Shown: positions 8,672 to 17,904, numbered from the stretch's first letter. The stretch: 64,000 nt of DNA from Henriciella sp. (GCF_029936995.1 NZ_JAPYRE010000004.1:124001-188000), one strand, 5' to 3'. Notes: generated by a model from the sequence alone, not told the origin. Program-made: numbers and translations.

Positions 8672-10903
8672 ATGTCATGGGGGCGCCAGCGTTGGATTAT
8701 TGCGGCGGTCGCCGGCTGGTTATGTTGTGCTGCGATTATTGTTTCCCTGCGTCTGAGTGGTGGGGCTGCTCTTGATACAAACCTGCACTCCATTCTGCCC
8801 GGTCACTCACTGCCCCCGTCTGTTCAGACAGCCATAGGTAAATCGGGAGACGTGGCAGCAGGAAGAGTTGCGTTCCTGGTCACGGCAGAGACGACCGATA
8901 CTGCGGATACAGCCACGACTGAACTGAAGAAACGTCTTAAAGAATCTGGTCTCTTTGTTGCTGACACTGCAGCAGGCAGCGAGACGGGCCGATGGCTGTT
9001 TGCCAACCGGCGAGAGCTTTTGTGCGAACGGGACCCGGATAAGTTTACCGAAGAAACGGCCGCTGCAATCCGCCAGAAAGCCCTGGCCCGGATATATGGT
9101 GTAGGCCTGCCGGTCCCTGGTGATCTGATCGCAGCGGATCCGTTTCTGTTGACCCTGCGATTGGCTGACTGCCTATCGCCAGCCTCGATAGGACAGCTCT
9201 CGACCGGCAACTTCGTTTTAGGCCGTCTGACTCAATCGGCATTCCAGTTGAGTACGCAGGAACAGGTTATTGAAACCGTCAGGAAATGGGAGGAACGCTG
9301 GGTGCCGGAAGGTGTCAATCTTGCTCGCTCCGGAGCTGTATTTTACGCAGCGCATGCAGCAGAATCGGCCAAACGGGAAATGACGATCATTGGCGGATTG
9401 GGGCTTATTGGCGTTACTGTACTTTTCTGGATCGTCTTTGGACGCGTGGCGAATATTATCTATGTGATTGGGCTGATTGGCCTGAGCACGCTTTCGGGTT
9501 TCGCGGCGACCCTGCTTGTTTTCGGGCATGTGCATATACTGGTTCTCGTATTCGCGGCCATGCTTGTCGGGGTTGTCGCGGACTATGCGGTCCATGCCAT
9601 GGCGGCAGGAGCGAGTAGCAACTGGCAGAACCCAGCCGTTCGCCGTGGGCATATCTTGCGGCCAATGTCTGTTTCAATGCTGACAACAGCGGCCGGGTTT
9701 TCTGCGCTTGCTTTTCTTGATGTCGCCATGTTCCGGCAATTTGCCTTGTTTGCCGTAGCCGGGGTGATAACGGCCTGGTTGCTTGTCCTGTTCGTATATG
9801 TCCCACTGGAAAGCGCCCCTCGTCGCCCGGAGGTCACATACCAGCGCTGGCTGCGCCTTACATCGAGCGTCAATCGTCGTATGCCGGGCGGTATCCTGTA
9901 CATGAGCATATGCCTGCTTCTGGCGGGACTGACCGTCCTTGGCGCGATGAATGCTGATGTGCTGGATGACGTCCGGCAATTCCAGCCGCGCGATGAAACA
10001 CTGCTGGAAGAAGAAGCGCAGATCGAAGCGATTACTGGTGGCGTGGCTTCGCAAACCTTTCTGGTGTCGCAGGGAACGAGCCTGAATGATGCCAAACGTG
10101 CCGAGGAAGCGGCACTGCAGACTTTGCCGGAAGATGCAGGCGTTCTCGCATTCAGCCGGATGGATCCTTCCAATGAGCGCCGTGCGGACAATCGTGAAGT
10201 CATCGCTACCCGGCTCGAGGCACCATACCTAAATGATTTACAGGCACGGCTTGGCCTTTCTTCACGTCCGCAAGATTCTACCCCTTCGGATGCCCAGAGG
10301 CCCGATTGGCTTAATGACCTGCATGTCACCGGGAAAGATGGCATGCATTTTCTCATCGCCCAACCCATTGGTGTTGGCGGTTGGAAGGGGCCGCATAACG
10401 ATGATAGCCGGCAGGTCGATGTAGCGGCCGTGTACACGCAAGCATTCGGTTCCTATCGCATCCTTGCTGCACTTTCCCTGCTTGTCGCTGCGGTGGTATC
10501 TGCAATTTTCATTCTGTTTGTTTATCGAAACTGGCGGGCACTGGGGATCGTAGCTGCTCCATGTGCGGCCATGCTCGGCGGGATATTCATTCCAGCGGTG
10601 TTTGGATTGCCTGTTTCCTTCTTTGCAATGGCTGGAGCCATGGTGCTGTTTGGTGTGAGCATCGATTATTCCGCTTTCATGTGGGAAGCTGGACGTAAAC
10701 GTGAGAACTGGACACCAACAGCCGTACTTGTGGGGGCGGTTACGACCTTACTTTCGATGGGGCTGCTGGCCATGAGCGAAACCTTTCCGGTCCGAAGCTT
10801 CGGAGTAACAGTGGCTGCTGGTGTGGTTTGCGGCTTGGTATATTCTATGCTGCCCTACCGGCTGGCGAAATGTGAGGGGGAAACTCATGAGCATGGATTG
10901 TGA
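8672..10903 (+). CDS. MMPL/RND-family lipid exporter
   Basis: 743-aa inner-membrane RND permease of the MMPL type. An N-terminal membrane segment (about residues 8-27) is followed by a periplasmic domain, five or six helices (about residues 240-390, with the characteristic ADYAVHAMA motif), a second periplasmic domain, and a second helix bundle (about residues 590-725, with VLFGVSIDYSAFMWEAGRK). The repeated D-Y pairs (VADYAVH and SIDYSAF) are the proton-relay signature of MMPL proteins. These transporters export lipids. With the LolA-like protein upstream and the DUF3261 lipoprotein downstream it forms a plausible export route for the pigment lipid. It overlaps the next gene by 17 bases. Confidence 0.9.
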   Translation: MSWGRQRWIIAAVAGWLCCAAIIVSLRLSGGAALDTNLHSILPGHSLPPSVQTAIGKSGDVAAGRVAFLVTAETTDTADTATTELKKRLKESGLFVADTAAGSETGRWLFANRRELLCERDPDKFTEETAAAIRQKALARIYGVGLPVPGDLIAADPFLLTLRLADCLSPASIGQLSTGNFVLGRLTQSAFQLSTQEQVIETVRKWEERWVPEGVNLARSGAVFYAAHAAESAKREMTIIGGLGLIGVTVLFWIVFGRVANIIYVIGLIGLSTLSGFAATLLVFGHVHILVLVFAAMLVGVVADYAVHAMAAGASSNWQNPAVRRGHILRPMSVSMLTTAAGFSALAFLDVAMFRQFALFAVAGVITAWLLVLFVYVPLESAPRRPEVTYQRWLRLTSSVNRRMPGGILYMSICLLLAGLTVLGAMNADVLDDVRQFQPRDETLLEEEAQIEAITGGVASQTFLVSQGTSLNDAKRAEEAALQTLPEDAGVLAFSRMDPSNERRADNREVIATRLEAPYLNDLQARLGLSSRPQDSTPSDAQRPDWLNDLHVTGKDGMHFLIAQPIGVGGWKGPHNDDSRQVDVAAVYTQAFGSYRILAALSLLVAAVVSAIFILFVYRNWRALGIVAAPCAAMLGGIFIPAVFGLPVSFFAMAGAMVLFGVSIDYSAFMWEAGRKRENWTPTAVLVGAVTTLLSMGLLAMSETFPVRSFGVTVAAGVVCGLVYSMLPYRLAKCEGETHEHGL

Positions 10904-12113
10904 CGTCGCCATTATCGGGGCGGGACCAGCTGGTGCAGTCGCTGCATCGCTACTCGTCGAGAAAGGATGGTCAGTCCGGGTCGTTGAGCGTCAGCACTTT
11001 CCGCGATTTTCGATCGGTGAGAGCTTGCTGCCCCACTGTGTGGAGTTCATGGAAAACGCAGGCCTGCTGGAAGCGGTGGAAGCGCAGGGTTTTCAATACA
11101 AGGATGGTGCTGCCTTCTTCATGAATGGGCGTTATGAGCCGATAAGTTTTCCGGAGAAATCGACGCCTGGCCCTGGAACAGTGTTTCAGGTCCGCCGCGA
11201 CATATTTGATGACGTCCTTATTTGTAAGGCGAAAGAGCGCGGCGCGGACGTCACATTCGGAACCAGTGTAAAAGCTTTCGCAGAGAAAGCAGAAGGCGTG
11301 ATCCTGACCGTAGAGGATGAAGAGGAGGCTGAGTCGGAGGTCCGTGCCAGCTTTGTACTGGATGCGTCGGGCTTTGGCCGTGTCTTGCCGCGTTTGCTCG
11401 ATCTTGAGGAGCCTTCAGGACAGGAGCGGCGCAGGTCGTGTTTCAAGCACGTTATCGACAATATCACCCATCCGGGTTTTGACCGGAACAAGATCCTGAT
11501 TTCGGTAGATCCAATAGACCCGCAGGTCTGGCTGTGGCTGATACCTCTGGCGGACGGACGCGCGTCTATTGGTGTGGTCGGTCGTGATGAAGTTATCAGC
11601 CGTGCAGGGGAAACGGCTGACGAACGGCTCATGTACTTTACGCGACGATCCGGCTTCATGGCAGACGTCCTGAAGGATGCGACCGAAGCACGCCCCGCAG
11701 CAGAGACCGTAGGTTATTCATGTAGTGTCAAAGCGCTGACTGGTAAGCGCTTTGTGCTTTTGGGCAATGCAGCAGAATTTCTCGACCCGGTTTTTTCCTC
11801 AGGTATTACGATTGCCATGAAGTCGGCCACACTCGCCGCCGGTCTGGTCGACCGCGAGCTTCGCGGTGAAATTGTGGACTGGGACAGCGAATTCGCGGGA
11901 GAGCTCTCTGTAGGCGTAAATGTTTTTCGGGCCTGTGTGAACGCTTGGTATGAAGGCCTCCTCCAGCACATGATTTTCATGGAGACACGTGGCCACGACA
12001 TCACAAAGCACTTCACGGCCATCTTGGCAGGTTATGCCTGGGACAGGAACAACCCGATCGTCCGTGATCCACAGCGCTTCTTCCGGCTTATGGATTCAAT
12101 GACCCGTGCCTAA
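10887..12113 (+). CDS. FAD-dependent oxidoreductase, tryptophan-halogenase-like
   Basis: 408-aa flavoprotein. The N-terminal dinucleotide fold is clear (VAIIGAGPAGAVAASLLVEKG, GxGxxG), followed by VVERQHFPRFSIGESLLP. That motif, together with FVLLGNAAEFLDPVFSSGI near residue 290, is typical of the flavin-dependent halogenase/hydroxylase group. I do not see the WxWxIP motif usual in true tryptophan halogenases, although WLWLIPLADG is close to it. Start at 10887 has an AGGGGG ribosome site; the gene overlaps the exporter by 17 bases. In flexirubin and aryl-polyene clusters such enzymes decorate the aryl ring or polyene by hydroxylation or halogenation. Which reaction occurs here is not determined. 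Confidence 0.85.
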   Translation: MSMDCDVAIIGAGPAGAVAASLLVEKGWSVRVVERQHFPRFSIGESLLPHCVEFMENAGLLEAVEAQGFQYKDGAAFFMNGRYEPISFPEKSTPGPGTVFQVRRDIFDDVLICKAKERGADVTFGTSVKAFAEKAEGVILTVEDEEEAESEVRASFVLDASGFGRVLPRLLDLEEPSGQERRRSCFKHVIDNITHPGFDRNKILISVDPIDPQVWLWLIPLADGRASIGVVGRDEVISRAGETADERLMYFTRRSGFMADVLKDATEARPAAETVGYSCSVKALTGKRFVLLGNAAEFLDPVFSSGITIAMKSATLAAGLVDRELRGEIVDWDSEFAGELSVGVNVFRACVNAWYEGLLQHMIFMETRGHDITKHFTAILAGYAWDRNNPIVRDPQRFFRLMDSMTRA

Positions 12114-12699
12114 CCTGGTTCGCAACTGTACTGCCTTGGGGGTGGTGTTTGCTGTCATTCTGTTGACGGCATGTGAGACCATTCGCCAGACCGGCGAAGA
12201 AAGCGCGGCGGTAAGTATCGCACGTGAAGTTGCGTTGCAGCTGCCACCTGTTCCCGGCTATGAAGGTCGTCTTGAAGCAGTGCAGACTGTCGTCGCCAGT
12301 CATGAGACCCGCAAGACTGCATTCCAGGCTACACTCAGTGCTGATGCCGAGCGTGTCGACATTGTCATGGTCGCACTGAATGGACCGCGTATCATGGAGA
12401 TTGCCTGGACGGAGAATGGTGTTGAAGAAACCCGATATGCCTACACTCCCGAAAACCTTTCTGGCCTGAATGTGCTGGCGGATATATTTCTCGTCTTCTG
12501 GCCCCAGGCCAAGGTTTCTGAGGCTTTGCCAAAGGGGGTTAGCCTCGAGGAGGCCGATAACAGCCGGAAGATCCGTTACGGCGGTACGACGATCATCGAA
12601 ATTCGGTATGACGTGGCTTCGGAGGGCGGGCGCCAGTATCAGGAATTGACCAACTTGGATCTTGGTTATTCCCTTAAGATCTACTCGCAGTCTCCTTGA
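12106..12699 (+). CDS. DUF3261-type lipoprotein, pigment cluster
   Basis: 197-aa lipoprotein starting with GTG inside the previous gene (8-base overlap). A short signal ends in a lipobox (VILLTACE), so the mature protein is anchored by Cys near residue 23. The body is beta-rich with the pattern of the DUF3261 family (FQATLSADAERVDIVMVALNG, then a terminal domain with TTIIEIRYDV). In aryl-polyene clusters DUF3261 lipoproteins accompany the LolA-like protein and exporter and are proposed to receive lipid at the outer membrane. It is the last gene of the + arm; its stop directly abuts the stop of the convergent ammonia-lyase gene and no terminator hairpin is visible. Confidence 0.78.
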   Translation: MPNLVRNCTALGVVFAVILLTACETIRQTGEESAAVSIAREVALQLPPVPGYEGRLEAVQTVVASHETRKTAFQATLSADAERVDIVMVALNGPRIMEIAWTENGVEETRYAYTPENLSGLNVLADIFLVFWPQAKVSEALPKGVSLEEADNSRKIRYGGTTIIEIRYDVASEGGRQYQELTNLDLGYSLKIYSQSP

Positions 12700-14262
12700 T
12701 CAGGCCGGAAAACCGGCGTTGAAGGTGCCGTCGAGCAAGGCAGTGGTAAGTGCCCGCAGCGCCGTATCCATTGGCCGGTCTTCATCAAGAAATGATGTAA
12801 ACTGACGTACCTGCTCAACCTGCGCCAGGATCGGCTCGCCTACCATTTCATCCGTGAGCTCATCATGGTTTAGCCGCAACTCGATGGCCTGACTGCAGGC
12901 CATGAAATGAGCAGCGGCTACCTGTGCGACAAGCTCGTTGAGCCTCAAGGCATCCCGCGCAGCGATTGTGCCCATGGAGACCTTGTCCTGATTGTGACAC
13001 TCGGTGGAGCGGGAGAACACGCTTGCTGGCATGGTCAGTTTACAAGCTTCCGCCGTCCAGGCTGAGACACCAATCTGAACGGCTTTGAAGCCGTGATTGA
13101 TGGCTGCGCGTTTGCCGGTTGCGCCTGACAGGTTCGGCGGCAGACCGTTTGAAAAACGTGTGTCGACCAAGGTCGCAAGCTGACGGTCCATCAGGTCAGC
13201 GAGATTGGCGATTTGTACCTTCAGCGTGTCGGCGACATGGCATACGTGCCCTCCATAGAAATGTCCGCCATGCAGAACATCTCCCGTCACCGGATCGAAT
13301 AGCGGGTTGTCATTGGACGAGTTAATCTCTGTTGTAAGAGTGGTCCTCAGAGATGGCATCGCGTCTTCCAGCACACCGATGACGTGAGGTGCGCAGCGCA
13401 AGGAGTAGCGGTCCTGCATGCGCAGCGCCTGATGTGCGTTCTTCAATGCAGCAAGATCTCCACGGATACGAGTGGCGATCCTCGCCTGACCTGGATGCGG
13501 CTTGGCATCGAAGAGGCGCTGGTCGAAATGCAGGGGATTGCCAAGCAGGCCAAGACAGCACATCGAAGTCAGCCGGGTTGCGGCCTTCGACAGCCGGGTA
13601 GCCTGTTCAAGTGCCAGTCCGGCGAGTGCCGACATAACGGAAGTACCGTTCATGATTGCCAGGGCTTCCTTGGGCTTTAGTGTAACTTGCGGCAGACCTT
13701 CTTCCTTGAATGCCTTGTGTGCCAGTTTCACTTCGCCCCGATGCAGAACATCGCGCTCGCCAATGGCGGCGCCAGCGATATAGGACAGTGGGGTTAGGTC
13801 TCCCGAAGCGCCAACAGAGCCTTCTGCCGGTATCAATGGGAGGATATCGAGCCGAAGCATGTCAGCGAGCCGTTCGACAAGCTCAAGACTTACACCAGAC
13901 CAGCCCCGTACAAGCGTCACGAGCCGAACGGCAAGGGTGGCGCGTGTTTCCTCTGGTGTAAGCATCCGACCTAGCCCGCAGCCATGGAACCGTGAAAGAT
14001 GAAGGGGCAGCTCTGCTACGAGTTCGGGCGCAACCTCGTGGATGACGCTGTCGCCATACCCTGTTGTAACGCCATATATTTTTCCTGATTTATCAAGAGT
14101 ATTCTGAACATGCCCAGCGGAACGGTTTATGACATCGAGAACAGCTGGGTCATGGCTTAGACGGGTGCTTTTGCGCCTGAAGGCGATATCCTCGAGGCTC
14201 GTTGTGTCCAGCTCATCAATGCCGAACACGAACTCGCGGACATCTCCTGAATCAGCCGCCAT
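12700..14262 (-). CDS. aromatic amino acid ammonia-lyase (HAL/TAL family), polyene starter unit
   Basis: 520-aa MIO enzyme. The MIO-forming triad is A152-S153-G154 in GSVGASGDLTPLS. The substrate-selectivity pair, aligned with H89-L90 of Rhodobacter TAL and S-H of histidine lyases, reads F92-H93 (LSRFHGCGLG). Other family hallmarks are LVRGWSGVS, the region of INSSNDNPLFD, and CHNQDKVSMGT. It probably deaminates tyrosine, phenylalanine or dihydroxyphenylalanine to a cinnamate-type acid that primes the polyene. The context (AMP-ligase upstream in the same operon, ACPs and ketosynthases) makes histidine catabolism unlikely; no hut genes are present. The ATG at 14262 is preferred to an in-frame TTG at 14274 for lack of a good ribosome site at the latter. 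Confidence 0.86.
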   Translation of the reverse strand: MAADSGDVREFVFGIDELDTTSLEDIAFRRKSTRLSHDPAVLDVINRSAGHVQNTLDKSGKIYGVTTGYGDSVIHEVAPELVAELPLHLSRFHGCGLGRMLTPEETRATLAVRLVTLVRGWSGVSLELVERLADMLRLDILPLIPAEGSVGASGDLTPLSYIAGAAIGERDVLHRGEVKLAHKAFKEEGLPQVTLKPKEALAIMNGTSVMSALAGLALEQATRLSKAATRLTSMCCLGLLGNPLHFDQRLFDAKPHPGQARIATRIRGDLAALKNAHQALRMQDRYSLRCAPHVIGVLEDAMPSLRTTLTTEINSSNDNPLFDPVTGDVLHGGHFYGGHVCHVADTLKVQIANLADLMDRQLATLVDTRFSNGLPPNLSGATGKRAAINHGFKAVQIGVSAWTAEACKLTMPASVFSRSTECHNQDKVSMGTIAARDALRLNELVAQVAAAHFMACSQAIELRLNHDELTDEMVGEPILAQVEQVRQFTSFLDEDRPMDTALRALTTALLDGTFNAGFPA

Positions 14263-14315
14263 GGTAAGATCCAATTCCTGTTTATTAATTTAGCATTCAT
14301 TGCCAGCTTGCCGGC

Positions 14316-15983
14316 CTATCCTACGAGCCCGGTCGAAACGCGTGCATTGCAATGCGAGAACGCGAATTCAAGCTTTTTTGCTTCTGGCCGGAAGGACAGC
14401 TTCACAGAGACATTCTCATCAGGCGTAACCAGCCGGTGGAATTTCAACCGGTTAACGTTCATGCTGGCCGGACCTGCAGCCCAGATTTCTTCGGCAAGGC
14501 GCACCGCTATATGGACCTGCGCCAGTCCTGGAAGCACCGGCATCTCACTGAAATGACCCTGAAACCATGGAAGGTCAGGCCTTGCTATGAAGCTTAATTC
14601 TGCCGTGAAGCCATCGACATCAAAAGTGTCTGGGGCGAGCAGCTCAAGCATGTCCGGAGCCGTGAAAAGGGCTTCCAGACTCGATTGAGTGCGTTTTGAT
14701 TGCGCATTTACAGGGATGTCGGAAACGAACCGCCAGCGTCTTGGTCGTTCTGCTGGTTCAAGTGCATTTGACAGGCTCGCAGAGATGCTGCGCGCCATGC
14801 GAAAGCGACCGAGTTTTCCCAGTTGCTTCTTTGCATTTTCATCTAGAGTTACGACAGCGCTAAGCTGGGACTGTCCCTTGTGGTCAGTCATGACGACAGC
14901 GGCATCAATAATCCCTGCATGCTGTTTGAGTATGGTCTCCACACGAGGCAGGGCGATACGCTTACCCTCAATTTTAACAATCCGGTCCAGACGTCCAGCA
15001 AGGCAAAATCTTCCATCGGAACTCAGCTCAACGCGGTCCCCCATCCTGACGCTACCCGGGTCAGACAGAAAGGGAGAGGAGACAAGCAGTTCCTGTTCGC
15101 TGCCAGCTATTGTCTGGACGACCGGCAGGGGGGTCCACCACTCGCCATCCTTGTGGCGCTGGCGTGTTGCAACCCCCCCGGTTTCAGTGCTTCCAAGTAT
15201 CTCGAGGGGAGACGCTCCGAAGAGCGAATTTATGGTATCTGCATCAGCCTCTGGCAACGGACCACCAGATGAGAGAATCCAGGCGGGGCTTGCCTGGCTT
15301 GAAAAACGGGCACTGGGCGGGCGCGTCAGGTGAGCTGGACTGGAAACAACAAGCAGTCCGTTGGTCTCGGGGGCAAGCAATGCTTCCCATGAGAGTGCGA
15401 GCCTGTCCGATGAGGGGATGCCTGATATGACCGGCAGAACAACGCGAAAGATCAGCCCGTATATATGCTGATGTGAAACTGAGCCGGTCACATGGGCGAT
15501 CGCGCCGTCAAACCAGTCACGCCAGAATTCTGCTTCGGCATCAATGACATGCATTGGTTTTTCAATGCGCTTGGCCTCTCCCGATGAGCCGGATGTGAAG
15601 AATGTCAGCGTAGCTGTCGTCGATGGATTTATATCCAGCGTGGCGTCATGACCGGAGGCTCCAATCCGGATCTCTGTTCCCGCATGAGCGGCATTGCCGG
15701 CAAGCAGCTGACGTTCGGCACCAACATGGTCACAATAGGCTGCGCCTGCCTGTGGCAGCAGGACAGGCATGCGGCCCGATAGCTGTGCGGCCAGGATACC
15801 TGCACACAGCTCCGCAGCGGAATCCGTGTAGAGATATAACGGTTCGTCAGAAGCAGGCAGATCCTGGACCAGTTGCCGGGCTGCAGCGCGGATATTTCCA
15901 GCTGTGATCACCGCGCTCTCCGGCCCCATAAAAAGCGGCCTTCCGGAAGAAGCTGCCAGGAGAGAACTGATAAAACTGCCCAA
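14316..15983 (-). CDS. AMP-ligase fused to hotdog dehydratase (ApeH-ApeI-like fusion)
   Basis: 555-aa two-domain protein. Residues about 1-430 are an adenylate-forming ligase: P-loop LTFFTSGSSGEAKRIEKP, acceptor motif ILGSTETGGVATRQ, and the hinge region FCLAGRLDRIVKIEGKRI. Residues about 450-555 are a hotdog domain with the FabA/FabZ-like active-site helix LPWFQGHFSEMPVLPGLAQ. In the best-studied aryl-polyene clusters the ligase that activates the aryl acid and the ApeI-type dehydratase are separate genes; here they are one reading frame without frameshift. The ligase should load the aryl acid from the ammonia-lyase onto an ACP, and the hotdog domain should dehydrate 3-hydroxyacyl-ACP intermediates. 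It starts 15 bases after the membrane-protein gene. Confidence 0.86.
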   Translation of the reverse strand: MGSFISSLLAASSGRPLFMGPESAVITAGNIRAAARQLVQDLPASDEPLYLYTDSAAELCAGILAAQLSGRMPVLLPQAGAAYCDHVGAERQLLAGNAAHAGTEIRIGASGHDATLDINPSTTATLTFFTSGSSGEAKRIEKPMHVIDAEAEFWRDWFDGAIAHVTGSVSHQHIYGLIFRVVLPVISGIPSSDRLALSWEALLAPETNGLLVVSSPAHLTRPPSARFSSQASPAWILSSGGPLPEADADTINSLFGASPLEILGSTETGGVATRQRHKDGEWWTPLPVVQTIAGSEQELLVSSPFLSDPGSVRMGDRVELSSDGRFCLAGRLDRIVKIEGKRIALPRVETILKQHAGIIDAAVVMTDHKGQSQLSAVVTLDENAKKQLGKLGRFRMARSISASLSNALEPAERPRRWRFVSDIPVNAQSKRTQSSLEALFTAPDMLELLAPDTFDVDGFTAELSFIARPDLPWFQGHFSEMPVLPGLAQVHIAVRLAEEIWAAGPASMNVNRLKFHRLVTPDENVSVKLSFRPEAKKLEFAFSHCNARVSTGLVG

Positions 15984-15998
15984 GTCAATCTCCCTCGC

Positions 15999-16556
15999 CT
16001 AAGTCTTTCTGACGGCCTGCCGTACCAGGTATTCGCCTGCGAATAGAAGGGCCATCAGGATGTAGGCAATGAAGCCGTTATAAAATGCCCAGACCTGCAT
16101 CGAGCCATAGAGCGCAGTCCATAATGAAACCAGCACGTTCAATACAAAAAAGCCGCACCATACGAACGTTACCTTGCGCGTGTAGCGTACCCCTTCCGCG
16201 GGCAGGTCCGGTTCGAAGATACGCGCGAAGCGTTCGATCATTGTAGGCGGCCATATGAGGGTCGCGGAGAAAGCTACCAGCATCGCGGCATTCATGAAGA
16301 CCGGGTACAGGCGAAGGGAAAGCGCCTGGTCGAACGCTGACATGACAGCGATCGCAATAATCGCAGTTGCGGAAGCAATAATCATGGAAACCGGAGCAGA
16401 GCGACCTCCGATCAAGAGACGTGCAACCAGAGCTGCAAGTAGCGCTAAAACAAGCCAGACCGGTTCGACCAATCGTACCAGTAAGAGCACCAGGAGCGGA
16501 TAAAGCAGCAGCAGGGCGGTTATGAGCAACTGAATGCTGCGGGCCTTAACCGGCAT
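15999..16556 (-). CDS. COG4648-type integral membrane protein, pigment cluster
   Basis: 185-aa polytopic membrane protein with five or six predicted helices (for example LLITALLLLYPLLVLLLV at about residues 9-26, VLALLAALVARLLIGG, then FFVLNVLVSLWTALYG and FIAYILMALLFAGEYLVRQ). The conserved stretch with RLYPVFMNAAMLVAFSATL and VTFVWCGFFVLN is characteristic of the COG4648 protein found next to the ACPs and AMP-ligase of aryl-polyene clusters. Function unknown; its fixed position suggests a role in anchoring or handing over the acyl chain at the inner membrane. Confidence 0.78.
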   Translation of the reverse strand: MPVKARSIQLLITALLLLYPLLVLLLVRLVEPVWLVLALLAALVARLLIGGRSAPVSMIIASATAIIAIAVMSAFDQALSLRLYPVFMNAAMLVAFSATLIWPPTMIERFARIFEPDLPAEGVRYTRKVTFVWCGFFVLNVLVSLWTALYGSMQVWAFYNGFIAYILMALLFAGEYLVRQAVRKT

Positions 16557-16583
16557 GCCTGCCTCGCGCGCTGACCTGATAGC

Positions 16584-16826
16584 TCATTCGTACAGCGTTT
16601 TCACCAACCCTGTGAGATCGTCGATCGTTTTCACGGATTCGAATTGTTCTGGAGCCACTTTTTTCCCGGTGAGCTCCTGAAGGTGAACCATCATGTCGAC
16701 GCCATCAATGCTGTCGAGTTCCAGATCATCCATAAGCGTGGCTTCGGGCACAATCTTTTCAGGCTCGATTTCGAAGATCTCCACAAGGTCTGTCTTGATA
16801 CGGATGAAGGCTTCTTCCCGCGTCAT
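16584..16826 (-). CDS. acyl carrier protein, second of a pair
   Basis: 80-aa acidic four-helix carrier protein. The phosphopantetheine attachment serine lies in LELDSIDGVDMMV (DSID). It overlaps the upstream ACP by one base (TGATG). Tandem ACPs are a hallmark of aryl-polyene systems, where one carries the growing chain. It is likely modified by the phosphopantetheinyl transferase at 18655. Confidence 0.93.
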   Translation of the reverse strand: MTREEAFIRIKTDLVEIFEIEPEKIVPEATLMDDLELDSIDGVDMMVHLQELTGKKVAPEQFESVKTIDDLTGLVKTLYE

Positions 16827-17095
16827 CAGGATTTTACCTCCCTGCGCGTTTCGACGAGGTGTGCCAAGGCCTTCAGGTTCTTGAAATGCTCGGGCAGCTT
16901 CTCGTCATTCGTGTCGAGCTTCACACCATAGCGCTTCTGGATCGCAACGCCGATTTCGAGTGCATCAATTGAATCGAGCGCTAGCCCATCATCGGAAAAC
17001 AGGTCTTCTTCAGCGCCGATATCTTCGGGTGTGACATCTTCGAGATTGATGACATCAACAATCAATTCTCTCAGCTCAGCTTCAAGTGGTGTCAC
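16826..17095 (-). CDS. acyl carrier protein, first of a pair
   Basis: 89-aa carrier protein with the attachment serine in GLALDSIDALEIGVAIQ. It differs clearly from its neighbour (longer, FSDDGLALDSID and a basic C-terminal tail RREVKS), so the pair is not a recent duplication and the two may have separate partners. Overlaps the acyltransferase gene by four bases (ATGA) and the next ACP by one. Confidence 0.93.
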   Translation of the reverse strand: MTPLEAELRELIVDVINLEDVTPEDIGAEEDLFSDDGLALDSIDALEIGVAIQKRYGVKLDTNDEKLPEHFKNLKALAHLVETRREVKS

Positions 17096-17904
17096 TGGAA
17101 GAGCTCCCTTTCTATCCGCTCCTGCACATCCCGCGCCAAGCGTCTTACCCCGGAAACCGACCGTTCATAACCGTAAGTTTTAGCTGTATCAATCTGTTCA
17201 TGTACCTGGATATTCCAGTGAGGTCTGATTGTGGGAATGGAGTACCAAGGCTCACCTTTTCGAAGGGTGGGCGGATTCACCTCAATCGTCACAAACAGTA
17301 TTGGTGCTTGCGCAGTCAGCGCCACATAGGCAAATCCACGCTGGTATTTTGCCCGCTGTCCAACTGGTGTGCGGGAGCCTTCCGGAAAGATGCACAGGTT
17401 CGCACCGTCCTTGAGTGCTGCTGCGCAGTCTTCAATCAGCGCTTCCGGGTCGTCCAGATTTGGAATGTAGTTACAGGACCGCACGACGCCGGCCATGAAG
17501 GGATTGTTCCAGACACCCTTTTTTACCACAGCACGGGTGCGCTGCATGAAAGCCATCAAGAATACGACGTCGATCAATGATGGATGGTTGGCGACAACAA
17601 CAGTACCCCGGCATGCTTTGAGCTTTTCCGCATTGTGAATTTCATAGGTTAGCACCCCGAGTACGCGCATGAGTTCTATGTAGAGCCGCCAGATTCGGTG
17701 GACTGATGCCTGCGATATGGCCGCGCGACGTTCCTTTTCGCGTACAAAGAGGTTCACCAATGGGAACCAGACGAGCGCCATTACGAGACCGCCTATACCA
17801 AAAACTGAGAAGGAAAGGCCTGTCGCGACGAGTCTCCACGCCCGGGCAATGGTCCATTTGCCGCGAACAATAAGTCGCGATCTATCGCGGTTTCCGTCTA
17901 CCAT
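17092..17904 (-). CDS. PlsC-type 1-acylglycerol-3-phosphate acyltransferase-like protein
   Basis: 270-aa membrane-bound acyltransferase. A membrane helix at about residues 27-52 precedes the catalytic motif HX4D in VVANHPSLIDVVFL and the substrate-binding motif LCIFPEGSRTP. It is the second acyltransferase of the cluster; the first (6707) is of the LpxL type. In aryl-polyene clusters the PlsC-type enzyme is thought to esterify or transfer the chain to a lipid acceptor. Starts inside the end of the ketosynthase-like gene (7-base overlap). Confidence 0.88.
   Translation of the reverse strand: MVDGNRDRSRLIVRGKWTIARAWRLVATGLSFSVFGIGGLVMALVWFPLVNLFVREKERRAAISQASVHRIWRLYIELMRVLGVLTYEIHNAEKLKACRGTVVVANHPSLIDVVFLMAFMQRTRAVVKKGVWNNPFMAGVVRSCNYIPNLDDPEALIEDCAAALKDGANLCIFPEGSRTPVGQRAKYQRGFAYVALTAQAPILFVTIEVNPPTLRKGEPWYSIPTIRPHWNIQVHEQIDTAKTYGYERSVSGVRRLARDVQERIERELFQ

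Noticed and set aside
9583-10437. 284-codon - strand frame inside the MMPL exporter
   Set aside because: Ser/Arg-rich translation without motifs; the exporter frame on the other strand has clear RND motifs.
12700-14262. Histidine ammonia-lyase of histidine catabolism (hutH)
   Set aside because: No hutU/hutI/hutG neighbours; the gene lies in an operon with AMP-ligase, ACPs and ketosynthases.
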